Origin: Erwinia sp039023475
GTDB taxonomy: Bacteria > Pseudomonadota > Gammaproteobacteria > Enterobacterales > Enterobacteriaceae
Assembly: GCF_039023475.1 (NCBI RefSeq)
Contig: NZ_JBCHVB010000006.1
Span: forward strand, 62,001 to 126,000
DNA: 64,000 nt
Reading direction: 5' to 3'
Shown here: positions 51,206-60,065 of the stretch, one piece after another
How positions within the stretch are numbered: the stretch's first letter is position 1
Layout: each line of letters opens with the position of its first letter
Notes under the pieces: model-generated
Seen by the model: the letters and a program-made list of their open reading frames with translations, nothing else
What the model was told of the DNA's origin: nothing
Databases searched by the model: none
Made by a program: the position numbers and the translations under genes

Positions 51206-52642
51206 ATGTCTGTCGCTTTATCTCATGCTCAGCAACTGTCTGAAATCCGTAACCGTATCCTCAATCTTCTGCTGAACGATAATGACCTCGTCGATATCTT
51301 GCTTAAACGCCCGCTCAAAGAATCGGCAGCCGAGGCGAGCGCGCATGAAGAGCAGGCGGAAGAGATCAGACAATATATTCCGCTGCTTCACGCCGCCGAC
51401 CTTGCGGACTTACTTGAAGCGCTGCCCGAAGATGAACGTCTGGCGCTGTGGCAACTGATTAGCACCGAACGCCGCGGGATGGTGCTGGTTGAGGCCTCGG
51501 AGAGCGTCTGGGAAAGCCTGATAGAGGAGATGAGCGATCGCGATCTGCTGCGGGCCATCGCCCCGCTGGATATTGACGATCAGGTCTATCTTGCCAAATA
51601 CCTTTCACGTGATTTAACCGGTCGCCTGCTGACCTCGCTCGATCCGGCGCAGCGTTCGCGCGTGCTGGAAACCGTCCATTTTGACCGCGACCGCGTTGGC
51701 CGCATCATGGACTTCAAGCTGATCACCGTGCGGGCAGACGTGACCCTCGCGGCCGTACAACGGTTTCTGCAACGGAAAAAATCGATCCCCGACGGCACCG
51801 ATAAGCTTTTTATCACCGATAAAAAAAACAGGCTGCTGGGCGAACTGCCGCTGACCGCCATCCTCCTCAATAAGCCTGATACGCCCGTCATGAAAGTGAT
51901 GAACCCGCATCCTACTACCTTTCTGATTGATGATAAGGCCGAAGATGCGGCTGGGGCGTTTGAGCGTTATAACCTGATCTCCGCTGCGGTTATTGATGCA
52001 AAGGGGAAGCTGATGGGGCGCGTCACTATCGAAGATGTGATGGATCTGGTTAACGAAGTCAACGACAGCAATATCCGTAAGATGGGTGGCGTTAACCCCG
52101 ATGAGGATGTCTTCGCGCCGGTCAGAAAAGCCGTGCGTACCCGCTGGACCTGGCTTGCCCTTAACCTCTGTACCGCCTTTGTCGCCTCCAGGGTCATCGG
52201 CCTGTTTGAAGACACCATTTCACAGTTGGTCGCGCTGGCCACGCTGATGCCTATTGTGGCGGGGATTGGCGGCAATACCGGCAATCAGACCATCACGATG
52301 ATCGTCAGGGCGCTGGCGCTGCACCAGGTGGAGCCGGGTAATTTCAAATTTCTGATCGGTCGTGAACTGGGCGTGGCGTTAATCAACGGGCTCTTCTGGG
52401 GAGGGATAATGGGCGGCGTTACCTGGGCGATGTACGGCAATATCAACCTGGGCGGCGTAATGATGCTGGCGATGGTGCTCAATCTTCTACTGGCTGCGCT
52501 GATGGGCGTCCTGATCCCGCTTTTCATGATCAAAATGAAGCGCGATCCCGCGGTCGGCTCCAGCGTGCTGATCACCGCACTGACGGATACCGGCGGCTTC
52601 TTCATCTTTTTAGGCCTGGCGACGATTTTCCTGCTGCACTGA
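51206..52642 (+). CDS. mgtE: MgtE, magnesium transporter
   Basis: The 478-aa channel imports Mg2+ and possibly Co2+. It has the cytoplasmic MgtE N domain (about 55-155), two CBS domains (about 160-290), a plug helix, and five C-terminal membrane helices. The pore aspartate is in ITALTDTGGFF near 463. The start at 51206 has AAGGGA upstream; an earlier ATG at 51167 overlaps a hairpin in the leader. MgtE is absent from E. coli K-12 here, where yfgH follows yfgG. Confidence 0.94.
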   Translation: MSVALSHAQQLSEIRNRILNLLLNDNDLVDILLKRPLKESAAEASAHEEQAEEIRQYIPLLHAADLADLLEALPEDERLALWQLISTERRGMVLVEASESVWESLIEEMSDRDLLRAIAPLDIDDQVYLAKYLSRDLTGRLLTSLDPAQRSRVLETVHFDRDRVGRIMDFKLITVRADVTLAAVQRFLQRKKSIPDGTDKLFITDKKNRLLGELPLTAILLNKPDTPVMKVMNPHPTTFLIDDKAEDAAGAFERYNLISAAVIDAKGKLMGRVTIEDVMDLVNEVNDSNIRKMGGVNPDEDVFAPVRKAVRTRWTWLALNLCTAFVASRVIGLFEDTISQLVALATLMPIVAGIGGNTGNQTITMIVRALALHQVEPGNFKFLIGRELGVALINGLFWGGIMGGVTWAMYGNINLGGVMMLAMVLNLLLAALMGVLIPLFMIKMKRDPAVGSSVLITALTDTGGFFIFLGLATIFLLH

Positions 52643-52690
52643 TAACGTCCGGCGCAGCGCGGGGATTGTATAGCGCCAGCTTCTGACAAC

Positions 52691-52717
52691 AGGACGCCGC
52701 CTGCCGGGCAGCGTCCT
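52691..52717 (+). terminator. mgtE downstream hairpin
   Basis: The stem aggacgc/gcgtcct encloses a second small stem. No strong T-run follows, so it is a probable but weak terminator between mgtE and the DUF2254 gene. Confidence 0.45.
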
Positions 52718-52749
52718 CGCGCTTTCTGTAGAAAATAAAAAAGGGAATA

Positions 52750-54042
52750 ATGATGATCTCTCGCTGGCAATGGCTGCTGGGTCAAACTTTCAGGAAACTC
52801 TGGTTCCGGGCTGCGCTTTTCGCCATCGCCGCGGTGATTACAGCGCTGGTGTCGATTGTCTTTAAATCGATGATCCCTCTCTCCGTCTCCATAAAGATCG
52901 GCGCTGAAACCGTTGACCACATTCTTAATATACTCGCATCCAGTATGCTGGCCGTCACGACCTTTTCCCTGAGCATCATGGTTTCGGCTTACGGTTCTGC
53001 CACCACCAACGTCACGCCGCGCGCCACCCGTCTGGTTGTGGAGGATGTAACGACTCAGAACGTGCTCGCCACCTTTATCGGCTCTTTCCTCTTCAGCCTT
53101 GTCGGCATTATCGCGCTTAACATGGGGGCTTATGGCAGCCAGGGGCGGGTGATCTTATTTGCCGTGACCCTGGTGGTGATCGCGCTGATCGTGATTACGC
53201 TGTTACGCTGGATACAGCATCTCACGTCGCTTGGCAGGGTGGGCGAGACGACCGCTACCGTGGAAAATGCGGCGATAAAAACGTTTATCACCCGTGCGCA
53301 GGACCCCTTTCTCGGAGGCTACCCCTGGCTTGAGCATGGCACCCAGCCTGCCGGCACCAAAGCTATCTATCCTGAGAAAACCGGCTACGTCGAACACATT
53401 GATATCGGCAGCCTGGCGGCTTCGCTCGCGGACAGCCCTGAGCACATTTACCTTGTCGCCCAGCCCGGCAGCTTTATGCATTCGTCCCTGCCGGCGATGT
53501 ATGTGACCGGGAACGCAACGCCTGAACTCTGCCAGCAGTTACTCTCCGCATACAGCATCGCCGATGCCCGTTCATTCAGTCAGGACCCCAGATTCTGCTT
53601 ATGCGTAATGGCTGAAATCGCCTGCCGAGCACTTTCTCCGGCAGTGAACGATCCCGGCACCGCCATTGATGTGATTGGCCGTGCCGTGAGGATATTGTCA
53701 GAGTATGGGCGTCATCTGGAGCAGAAAACCGACGTGCGCTACCCAATGATTCATATTGCGCCTCTCTGTACCAGCAGCCTGTTTGATGATTTCTTCTCGC
53801 CCGTAGCGCGAGACGGTGCCGCTATGCGGGAAGTACAGATCAGGGTAGTTAAATCGCTGGCGATGCTCGCCCGGGGCTGGCCAGATCTCTACCTCAAGAC
53901 GGCCACGGCACACGCGGAAGAAGCGCTGCAATACATTGAGCGGGAGAACTATATTGATTCGGATAAGAAACTTATCAGTGAAATCTACGGCAACCTCTTT
54001 CCCGTAGTGAAAGTGGATGCCGCCATCCAGCAAACCGGTTAA
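52750..54042 (+). CDS. DUF2254 membrane protein
   Basis: The 430-aa protein has four N-terminal membrane segments (about residues 18-40, 55-80, 105-125 and 132-155) and a large soluble C-terminal part. Family motifs SSMLAVTTFSLSIMVSAY and the later ALSPAVNDPGTAIDVIGR (near 300) identify DUF2254. AAGGGA precedes two adjacent ATGs. No function is established. It lies 107 bp after mgtE and could share its transcript. Confidence 0.88.
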   Translation: MMISRWQWLLGQTFRKLWFRAALFAIAAVITALVSIVFKSMIPLSVSIKIGAETVDHILNILASSMLAVTTFSLSIMVSAYGSATTNVTPRATRLVVEDVTTQNVLATFIGSFLFSLVGIIALNMGAYGSQGRVILFAVTLVVIALIVITLLRWIQHLTSLGRVGETTATVENAAIKTFITRAQDPFLGGYPWLEHGTQPAGTKAIYPEKTGYVEHIDIGSLAASLADSPEHIYLVAQPGSFMHSSLPAMYVTGNATPELCQQLLSAYSIADARSFSQDPRFCLCVMAEIACRALSPAVNDPGTAIDVIGRAVRILSEYGRHLEQKTDVRYPMIHIAPLCTSSLFDDFFSPVARDGAAMREVQIRVVKSLAMLARGWPDLYLKTATAHAEEALQYIERENYIDSDKKLISEIYGNLFPVVKVDAAIQQTG

Positions 54043-54325
54043 GCCGGGTTCTTCCCCAGCCGCATACCGCTAATAGATAACGCGCCAGCCTGCGCTTTTG
54101 GCGCTTCTACACCGTTCAGCCAGAGCGTTGCTGCACTGGCTGACGGCATATTCAGTTTCCCCGCCACCCCACCATTCATAAAGCCACACACCGCGAAATA
54201 TTGTTCAAATTTTCTGAGTTAGTTAAGCAAATAGATCACCTTTTAATCAATCATGTTCAGGCCTATTATCTAACACATCAAGGCAGAACGCCTTACAACT
54301 ACGCAAACTTACTCAGGAAATGACC

Positions 54326-54535
54326 ATGAAAACCATCAAAACTTTCGTTGCAGTTGCTACCCTTTCACTGATCTCTTTCGGCAGCTTCGCCCAGAGCGTT
54401 ACCGCTTCCGCTTCCACTCTGGAAGCTGCCGAAGCGCAGATCGCCGAGCAGGCTACGCAGGCAGGCGCATCGTACAAAATCACCGGTGCCCGCGTTGATA
54501 ACCGTGCCTACGTTTCTGCTGAACTGACTAAATAA
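54326..54535 (+). CDS. DUF1471 (YhcN/BhsA/McbA-like) periplasmic protein
   Basis: The 69-aa product has a Sec signal (MKTIKTFVAVATLSLISFG.. ending SFA) and a short mature domain of the YdgH/BhsA/McbA type (EAAEAQIAEQATQAGASYKI, split: EAAEAQIAEQ, ATQAGASYKI), ending RAYVSAELTK. The start at 54326 has AGGA seven bases upstream. Family members are induced by stress and influence biofilm and envelope permeability. It is a single-gene unit with a strong terminator. Confidence 0.88.
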   Translation: MKTIKTFVAVATLSLISFGSFAQSVTASASTLEAAEAQIAEQATQAGASYKITGARVDNRAYVSAELTK

Positions 54536-54559
54536 GCCAGGCGTTTACGCTAAGCTCTG

Positions 54560-54585
54560 AGGCTGCCCTGTGGCAGCCTTTTTTA
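54560..54585 (+). terminator. Terminator after the DUF1471 gene
   Basis: The perfect 8-bp stem aggctgcc-ctgt-ggcagcct is followed by six or seven T. Confidence 0.95.
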
Positions 54586-54680
54586 TTGCTTACGGTACGC
54601 AAGAAACACCGCACCGATAACCCCAGGCTTCTACTGATCGTGTTAGAGTTAATTCTCTTTTATAACAGGAGGATGGATTA

Positions 54681-54992
54681 ATGATCGTCAGAACATGGCA
54701 CGGCTGCGTTCCACTAAAACATGCGGAAGGCTTTGCCAGCCACCTGCAAAAGACGGGTGTCGAACACGCCCTGAGTACGCCAGGCAATCAGGGCGCTTTT
54801 GTTCGCAGGGAGACGCAGGATGAATGGGAACATTTCTTTCTGGCAACCTACTGGGAAGACCTGACCGCAGTTAAAGCGTTTGCCGGGGAGCAGTACCAGG
54901 TTGCCGTCACCTGGCCTGATGACGGTCAGTTTGAACTGCTTTCCGATCCTTATGTTTTTCAGCACGTTGTTGAGTCCGTGTCAGCGCTGTAA
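54681..54992 (+). CDS. ABM-domain (monooxygenase-like) small protein
   Basis: The 103-aa protein has the dimeric alpha/beta ABM pattern: MIVRTWHGCVP, then TPGNQGAFVRRE and FFLATYWEDLTAVKAFAG. Members include small monooxygenases and haem- or quinol-related proteins, but no catalytic set is clear here. AGGAGG is well placed upstream of the ATG. Neighbours give no functional hint. Confidence 0.75.
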   Translation: MIVRTWHGCVPLKHAEGFASHLQKTGVEHALSTPGNQGAFVRRETQDEWEHFFLATYWEDLTAVKAFAGEQYQVAVTWPDDGQFELLSDPYVFQHVVESVSAL

Positions 54993-55268
54993 ACCTTCAC
55001 AGGTCGCAAACTGAGGGCGGCCTTTTTTGCATACTTTAGTATGTTGTAACTATATGGATTATTAGCTTCTTCACGCCGTTAACCACAGCCGTTTGCCAAC
55101 CACTATTTCTATCAGCAGCCCAGGAAACGGCCTGACGGAACAGACAGCTGTCCCGCTCTTATTTACCAGCACATCCGGGCTTGCCAGATAACCTTGTCAC
55201 CGGGTGCGATGAGATGCATTATCAGGATAAAGAGAAAACGGCTTATGCCACTGAAAAGGAGTGATTTG

Positions 55269-55769
55269 ATGCAGGTGAAAATTCGCGGCGCAGAGCCTTC
55301 TGATGCCGAACATTACCAGCGTATTTACAGTCAAAGCCAGGTGCAGGCAAACACCTTACAGCTCCCCTACCCTTCACTTGAATACTGGAAAGAGAAACTT
55401 TCTGCCTGCGGCCAACAGGGCAAGCTGCGTTTTGTGGCGCTGGTTGACGGTATCGTTGCCGGCGAACTGACAATTTATACCCAGCAGAATGCCCGGATAA
55501 GTCATGTGGTCAGCTTCGGCATCGGCGTTGATTCCACTTTTGCCGGGAAAGGTGTTGGTTCAGCGCTGATGAAATTTGGACTCACTTACGCCTTCGACTG
55601 GCTGGCCGTAAGAAAAATCGAACTGGAAGTCTTCCATGATAATGAAGTCGCCATTGGTCTTTATAAGAAGTTCGGTTTCCGCGAGGAGGGCTTAAAGAGA
55701 GGTGCCGCCTTCAGAAATGGCCGGTATGAGGACGTTCTGCTGATGGCTAAAGATTCGCCGCATATTTAA
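55269..55769 (+). CDS. GNAT acetyltransferase, AaaT/YhhY-like
   Basis: The 166-aa GNAT protein resembles E. coli AaaT (YhhY), an L-amino-acid N-acetyltransferase: early NTLQLPYPS, later SHVVSFGIGV and GKGVGSALM (acetyl-CoA loop), then KIELEVFHDNEVAIGLYKKF. AAGGAG lies eight bases before ATG 55269; the 25-codon upstream extension is unsupported. Its 3' end overlaps the broken vapC by four bases, which suggests it entered, or was joined, where vapC was cut. Confidence 0.88.
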   Translation: MQVKIRGAEPSDAEHYQRIYSQSQVQANTLQLPYPSLEYWKEKLSACGQQGKLRFVALVDGIVAGELTIYTQQNARISHVVSFGIGVDSTFAGKGVGSALMKFGLTYAFDWLAVRKIELEVFHDNEVAIGLYKKFGFREEGLKRGAAFRNGRYEDVLLMAKDSPHI

Positions 55770-55900
55770 GTGAGCGCCATCAGCGTGACAGGACTGATGC
55801 ACATTTGCCCGGAATGTTGATTAAACGCTTCGCGCACTATCTGGGGCTTATTTTTGATTGTATAGAGACAAATATTGGTATCCAGCATGTACTTGATCAT
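55766..55900 (-). pseudogene. vapC: vapC, truncated PIN-domain toxin
   Basis: The 44-codon frame starts at an ATG overlapping the vapB stop. It reads as the N-terminus of VapC: MIKYMLDTNICLYTIKNKPQ then GQMCISPVTLMALT and a stop. Intact VapC is about 130 aa. The first catalytic Asp (MLDTN) is kept, but the acidic residue expected just after VTLM (as in VTLMEL) and the later catalytic Asp are lost. It therefore cannot form an active RNase. Confidence 0.85.
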
Positions 55901-56130
55901 CAGAACGCTTCCCTGTCCAGTTCACCGGGTTGTTCACGCGACGCCATAAAATCAGTCGTCACACCCTCACCATCAAACCAGCTATCCCAGCTTTCACCCG
56001 CCGGGGTAATAATACGCGTCCGTCCCACCGCGACAATATCGACATATTTGACATCTTCCGGTAAAGCCACCGCTTTTGGCAGGCGTACTGCCTGACTCCG
56101 GTTACTTTTAAAGACCGTCGTTTTTTCCAC
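55900..56130 (-). CDS. vapB: VapB-type antitoxin, orphaned
   Basis: The 76-aa protein has the AbrB-type swapped-hairpin DNA-binding N-terminus (TVFKSNRSQAVRLPKAVALP) and the VapC-binding C-terminal part (ESWDSWFDGEGVTTDFMASR). GTG at 56130 matches the usual antitoxin length; a TTG at 56148 would add six residues. Antitoxin plus truncated toxin means it now probably acts only as a DNA-binding protein, or has no role. Confidence 0.85.
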   Translation of the reverse strand: MEKTTVFKSNRSQAVRLPKAVALPEDVKYVDIVAVGRTRIITPAGESWDSWFDGEGVTTDFMASREQPGELDREAF

Positions 56131-56295
56131 TATCGTCTTCTTTAACAAAGTTTAGTTGGGTTACCGACCTGATTCAGCATGGGATATGTCTGTGGGATAT
56201 AGAAGATAATGACACCCGGAAATTGACTTAATAATGCAACGACACCAGTGTGCGTTGACAGGGGTCCCGCCGACCGCCGTAGTTAGCCAGGCCCA

Positions 56296-56905
56296 TCACA
56301 CCGACGGCACCGTACCGCCGTCGATAACATATTCTGTTCCCGTTAGCGCGGCAGCCCGGTCCGATGCGATGAAGGCAATGAGGCTGGCGACTTCCGCTGG
56401 CTGTACCGGACGTCCTGTTGGAATACCGCCCAGCTCCGCCATAATCAGCTTCTTACCTCCCTCGTAGTCGGTCCCTGCCTGGGCGGCCAGGCATCCGGCA
56501 TAATGCATCGCTGCTTCAGTCTCGATCCATCCCGGCGACACGCGCATCACCCGCACACTCTGGGGAGTAATCTCTTTCGACAGCGACTTGCTGTCGGTGA
56601 AAAGCGCCGGTGAGCGCCTCAAATCCCTCTACCGGCGCACCAGAGCCGCAAGGCATATGGATAATGATGTCCATGCCGCCCAGTCGCTCACGTGTAGTCT
56701 GAATAACAGTTTCACAGCCCTCTACTGTCGTAAGATCGGCCGCCACAAAGAGTTCTTCGGGCAAATTTTCTGGACGGGAGCGCGCCGTGGTGAGGATCTG
56801 TGCGCCAGGCTCACGGCACAGTTCAACGGTCGCGGCGCCAGCCCCTTTCGTTCCTGAAGTGATGAGGGCGCGCTTGCCTTTTAACGTCAGAAATTCGCTG
56901 ATCAC
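56296..56905 (-). pseudogene. SDR oxidoreductase, internal deletion and frameshift
   Basis: Two fragments in different frames make one short-chain dehydrogenase. The N-part (from GTG 56905) carries LKGKRALITSGTKGAGAATV, the Rossmann loop. The C-part (stop at 56296) carries SKSLSKEITPQSVRVMRVSPG and ends EYVIDGGTVPSV. They meet near 56600. About 60 residues are missing, including the catalytic Ser and YxxxK, so the enzyme is dead. It overlaps the SnoaL-like gene by four bases, showing a former operon. Confidence 0.85.
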
Positions 56906-57222
56906 TTGATCTCCAGTAGAACGATCTTGTCGTTTTTGACGGTGAAAATGAAATTAATCAAGGCGGGACTGTTTGGGAAGTTACCGCTGACTTTCGCCCG
57001 GACAGATACGCGCTCACCCGCTTCCGTCACCTCAATGGGTTCCGCGACAGGACAATATTTTTCCCTGGCTGCCGCCCACCAACTGCGGATCCTGACAACG
57101 CCATCATACCGGCCGCCTTCATCCCGGACCACGGCGTCAGCGGCAAACAGCGCAGTCAACGTATCGGGGTCATCTCTGCTGTCGGCGTCGAAGTAAGCTC
57201 TCACAATTTCGGGCATCTTCAT
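56902..57222 (-). CDS. SnoaL/NTF2-like protein
   Basis: The 106-aa protein has the cone-shaped NTF2-like pattern: PEIVRAYFDADSRDDPDTLT, LFAADAVVRDEGG, RYDGVVRIRSWWAAA and a C-terminal sheet. Such proteins bind or convert small ligands. GAGGAG lies seven bases before ATG 57222; the longer open frame up to 57558 is antisense to lysR and is rejected. It was coupled to the SDR that is now broken. Confidence 0.82.
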   Translation of the reverse strand: MKMPEIVRAYFDADSRDDPDTLTALFAADAVVRDEGGRYDGVVRIRSWWAAAREKYCPVAEPIEVTEAGERVSVRAKVSGNFPNSPALINFIFTVKNDKIVLLEIK

Positions 57223-57325
57223 CTTGCTGCTCCTCGTTATCGTTGCGTTCAGATTAAAGATAGAACTCCACAATTGTCCAAACAAGAGGGATAATCGGGG
57301 ATGCCTTAATGCATGGATCAGGATA

Positions 57326-58234
57326 ATGAAACGCGCCAGCCTTAACGAACTGGAAGCTGTCATCGCCATCGCCCGGCGAGGGACTTTTCGTGCCGCAGCA
57401 ATTGACCTCGGGCTCTCCACCACCGCGCTCAGCCATACTATCGGGAAGCTTGAAGCGGGCCTTGGCGTCCGCCTTTTCAATCGCACGACGCGCAGCGTGT
57501 CGTTAACCGAGGCTGGCAAACTTTTCGTGGAACATGTTGGGCCTGCGCTACAAAACATTCACGGTGCGCTGGATACGGTACGTTCACAGCGCGAGACGCC
57601 TTCGGGAACAATACGGATCAATGTCCCGCCATTTGCAGCACGAGAAATCCTCTCGCCGCTCATATTCGAATTTCTGCGCCGCTATCCTGATATGCAGGTT
57701 GATCTCGTTACCAACGGACGCCTGGTCGATATCGTCGCGGAGGGGTTTGATCTTGGTGTGCGCGTTGCAAGCCTCGTCCCTAACGATATGATCGCCGTCT
57801 CGCTCAGCCGTACGCAGCGATACGCCATCGTCGGGTCGCCGGGCTATTTCCGGGACAATGAGAAGCCCGGCACCCCATTTGAGCTTCTGAACCACCGTTG
57901 CATCCGTATCCGGTTGCCGGATGGATCACTTTTCCGGTGGCGTTTTGAGAAGGAGGGAGAGGCCATTCCGATCGACGTTTGCGGTCCGTTACTCCTTGAT
58001 GAGGCAAGCCTGGCGCGGGCTGCGGTAATAGAGGGTATTGGTATCGGCTTCTTCATGGAGCAGGACGTTCTCGCCGACATTGAGGCAGGTGCGCTGATTC
58101 GGGTGCTGGAGGAGTGGACGACGCCTTTTGCTGGAGTCTGCCTCTACTATGCTGGTCGCCGTAATCTCTCCGCCGGATTAAGGGCTTTTCTCGACCTGGC
58201 GCGCGAGTTAGCGGCTGAATCTTTCCGCGGCTGA
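57326..58234 (+). CDS. LysR-family regulator
   Basis: The 302-aa regulator has an N-terminal winged helix-turn-helix (LNELEAVIAIARRGTFRAAA, helix LSTTALSHTIGKLEAGLG) and a C-terminal effector domain. It is divergent from the SnoaL-SDR pair with about 100 bp between start codons, the classic layout for a regulator controlling that operon. The upstream codons back to 57224 lie in the intergenic region and are not used. Its target operon is partly dead. Confidence 0.9.
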   Translation: MKRASLNELEAVIAIARRGTFRAAAIDLGLSTTALSHTIGKLEAGLGVRLFNRTTRSVSLTEAGKLFVEHVGPALQNIHGALDTVRSQRETPSGTIRINVPPFAAREILSPLIFEFLRRYPDMQVDLVTNGRLVDIVAEGFDLGVRVASLVPNDMIAVSLSRTQRYAIVGSPGYFRDNEKPGTPFELLNHRCIRIRLPDGSLFRWRFEKEGEAIPIDVCGPLLLDEASLARAAVIEGIGIGFFMEQDVLADIEAGALIRVLEEWTTPFAGVCLYYAGRRNLSAGLRAFLDLARELAAESFRG

Positions 58235-58327
58235 ACTCAGCAAGGATCGAATAAAGTTACAACGCATCAGGGATATGTGTTGATTTGATATCAGGCAGGA
58301 ATTGCATAACCAAAGGGTTATTGGAAA

Positions 58328-58360
58328 TTTTCATGGCACGCTGGGTGCGTGCCATGAAAA
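58328..58360. terminator. 12-bp hairpin between lysR and guaA
   Basis: The arms ttttcatggcac and gtgccatgaaaa are perfectly complementary around a 9-nt loop. T-stretches occur within the arms rather than after them. It probably ends guaBA, lysR or both. Confidence 0.6.
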
Positions 58361-58416
58361 ATGATTAGGGAAGAAATAAACCCATTGAGATTTAAAGCAA
58401 ACTCAAGGGTTTAAAA

Positions 58417-59997
58417 TCATTCCCACTCAATCGTCGCCGGTGGCTTACCGGAGATGTCATACACCACGCGGGAAATGCCGTCGATTTCATTGATGATGCG
58501 GTTAGAGACGCGGCCCAGGAACTCATAAGGCAGGTGCGCCCAGTGCGCGGTCATAAAGTCGATGGTTTCAACCGCGCGCAGCGAGACGACCCAGTCATAT
58601 TTACGGCCATCGCCCATTACGCCGACGGAACGAACCGGCAGGAACACGGTAAATGCCTGGCTGACTTTGTTGTAGAGATCGGCTTTGTGCAGCTCTTCAA
58701 TAAAGATCGCATCGGCACGGCGCAGCAGGTCGCAGTACTCTTTCTTCACTTCGCCCAGCACGCGCACGCCCAGACCCGGACCAGGGAACGGATGGCGATA
58801 AAGCATATCGTAAGGCAGACCCAGCTCCAGGCCGATTTTACGTACTTCATCCTTGAACAGCTCTTTCAGCGGCTCAACCAGACCCAGCTTCATCTCTTTA
58901 GGCAGGCCGCCCACGTTGTGGTGGGACTTAATGACGTGCGCTTTACCGGTCGCAGACGCGGCGGATTCGATCACGTCAGGGTAAATCGTGCCCTGCGCCA
59001 GCCAGGAGACGTCGGTCAGACGGGTCGCCTGCTCGTCAAACACTTCCACGAAAACGCGGCCAATGGTTTTACGCTTCGCTTCCGGCTCGTCGATACCGGC
59101 CAGCGCATCCAGGAAACGGTCTTCCGCCGCCACGTGGACAATGTTCAGGCCAAAGTGGTCGCCGAACATATCCAGCACCTGTTCAGCTTCATTCAGACGC
59201 AGCAGCCCGTTATCGACAAAAACGCAGGTCAGGCGGTCGCCAATGGCGCGGTGCAGCAGCATCGCGGTGACGGAAGAGTCTACGCCGCCGGAAAGGCCAA
59301 GGATGACCTTATCGTTACCAACCTGCTCGCGCAGACGCTCAACGGCATCTTCGATGATTTTGGCAGGAGTCCACAGCGCTTCGCACTGGCAGATATCGCG
59401 GATAAAGCGCTCCAGAAGACGCAGGCCCTGGCGGGTATGCGTTACTTCCGGGTGGAACTGGACGCCGTAAAAACGCTTCTCTTCGTTAGCCATAATGGCG
59501 AACGGGCAGGTTTCGGTGCTGGCAACGGTCACGAAGTCAGACGGGATTGCCGTGACCTTATCGCCGTGGCTCATCCAGACATCCAGCAGCGGTTTGCCTG
59601 ACGCACTGAGGGAGTCTTCAATGCCGCGGGTCAGCGCGCTCTCCACACCTACTTCGACCTGAGCATAGCCAAACTCACGCTCGTTTGAGCCATTCACCTT
59701 GCCGCCCAGCTGAAGCGCCATGGTCTGCATACCGTAGCAGACGCCCAGTACGGGAACGCCAGCGGTGAAGACATATTCAGGGGCACGCGGGCTGTTCAGC
59801 TCAGTGGTGCTTTCCGGACCGCCGGAAAGAATAATGCCGTTCGGGTTGAACTGGCGGATCTGTTCTTCGGTAACGTCCCAGGCCCAGAGTTCACAGTAGA
59901 CGCCCAGTTCGCGCACGCGACGTGCCACCAGCTGGGTATATTGAGATCCGAAATCGAGAATCAGAATGCGGTGCTTATGGATATTTTCCGTCGTCAT
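58417..59997 (-). CDS. guaA: GuaA, GMP synthetase
   Basis: The 526-aa enzyme aminates XMP to GMP. The class-I amidotransferase domain has GVCYGMQTM (Cys near 86) and GVQFHPEVTHT (His, Glu near 181-183). The ATP-PPase domain has the PP-loop LSGGVDSSVTA near 235, and a C-terminal dimerisation domain ends in PATIEWE. It follows guaB after 68 bp with a hairpin between them. Confidence 0.97.
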   Translation of the reverse strand: MTTENIHKHRILILDFGSQYTQLVARRVRELGVYCELWAWDVTEEQIRQFNPNGIILSGGPESTTELNSPRAPEYVFTAGVPVLGVCYGMQTMALQLGGKVNGSNEREFGYAQVEVGVESALTRGIEDSLSASGKPLLDVWMSHGDKVTAIPSDFVTVASTETCPFAIMANEEKRFYGVQFHPEVTHTRQGLRLLERFIRDICQCEALWTPAKIIEDAVERLREQVGNDKVILGLSGGVDSSVTAMLLHRAIGDRLTCVFVDNGLLRLNEAEQVLDMFGDHFGLNIVHVAAEDRFLDALAGIDEPEAKRKTIGRVFVEVFDEQATRLTDVSWLAQGTIYPDVIESAASATGKAHVIKSHHNVGGLPKEMKLGLVEPLKELFKDEVRKIGLELGLPYDMLYRHPFPGPGLGVRVLGEVKKEYCDLLRRADAIFIEELHKADLYNKVSQAFTVFLPVRSVGVMGDGRKYDWVVSLRAVETIDFMTAHWAHLPYEFLGRVSNRIINEIDGISRVVYDISGKPPATIEWE

Positions 59998-60024
59998 TGA
60001 GGGGTTTCCAGAACGGTGACTTAA

Positions 60025-60050
60025 TAAAAGCGCCCGGCTGAAGCCGGGCG
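60025..60050 (-). terminator. Intercistronic hairpin between guaB and guaA
   Basis: The 8-bp stem cgcccggc-tgaa-gccgggcg is followed on the minus strand by CTTTTATT. Lying between co-transcribed genes, it likely acts as a partial terminator or mRNA stabiliser. Confidence 0.6.
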
Positions 60051-60065
60051 GGAAATCTTACGGGA

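Noticed and set aside
57223..57558. Extension of the SnoaL-like gene by 112 codons
   Set aside because: It is antisense to the lysR DNA-binding domain; GAGGAG and a normal N-terminus point to 57222.
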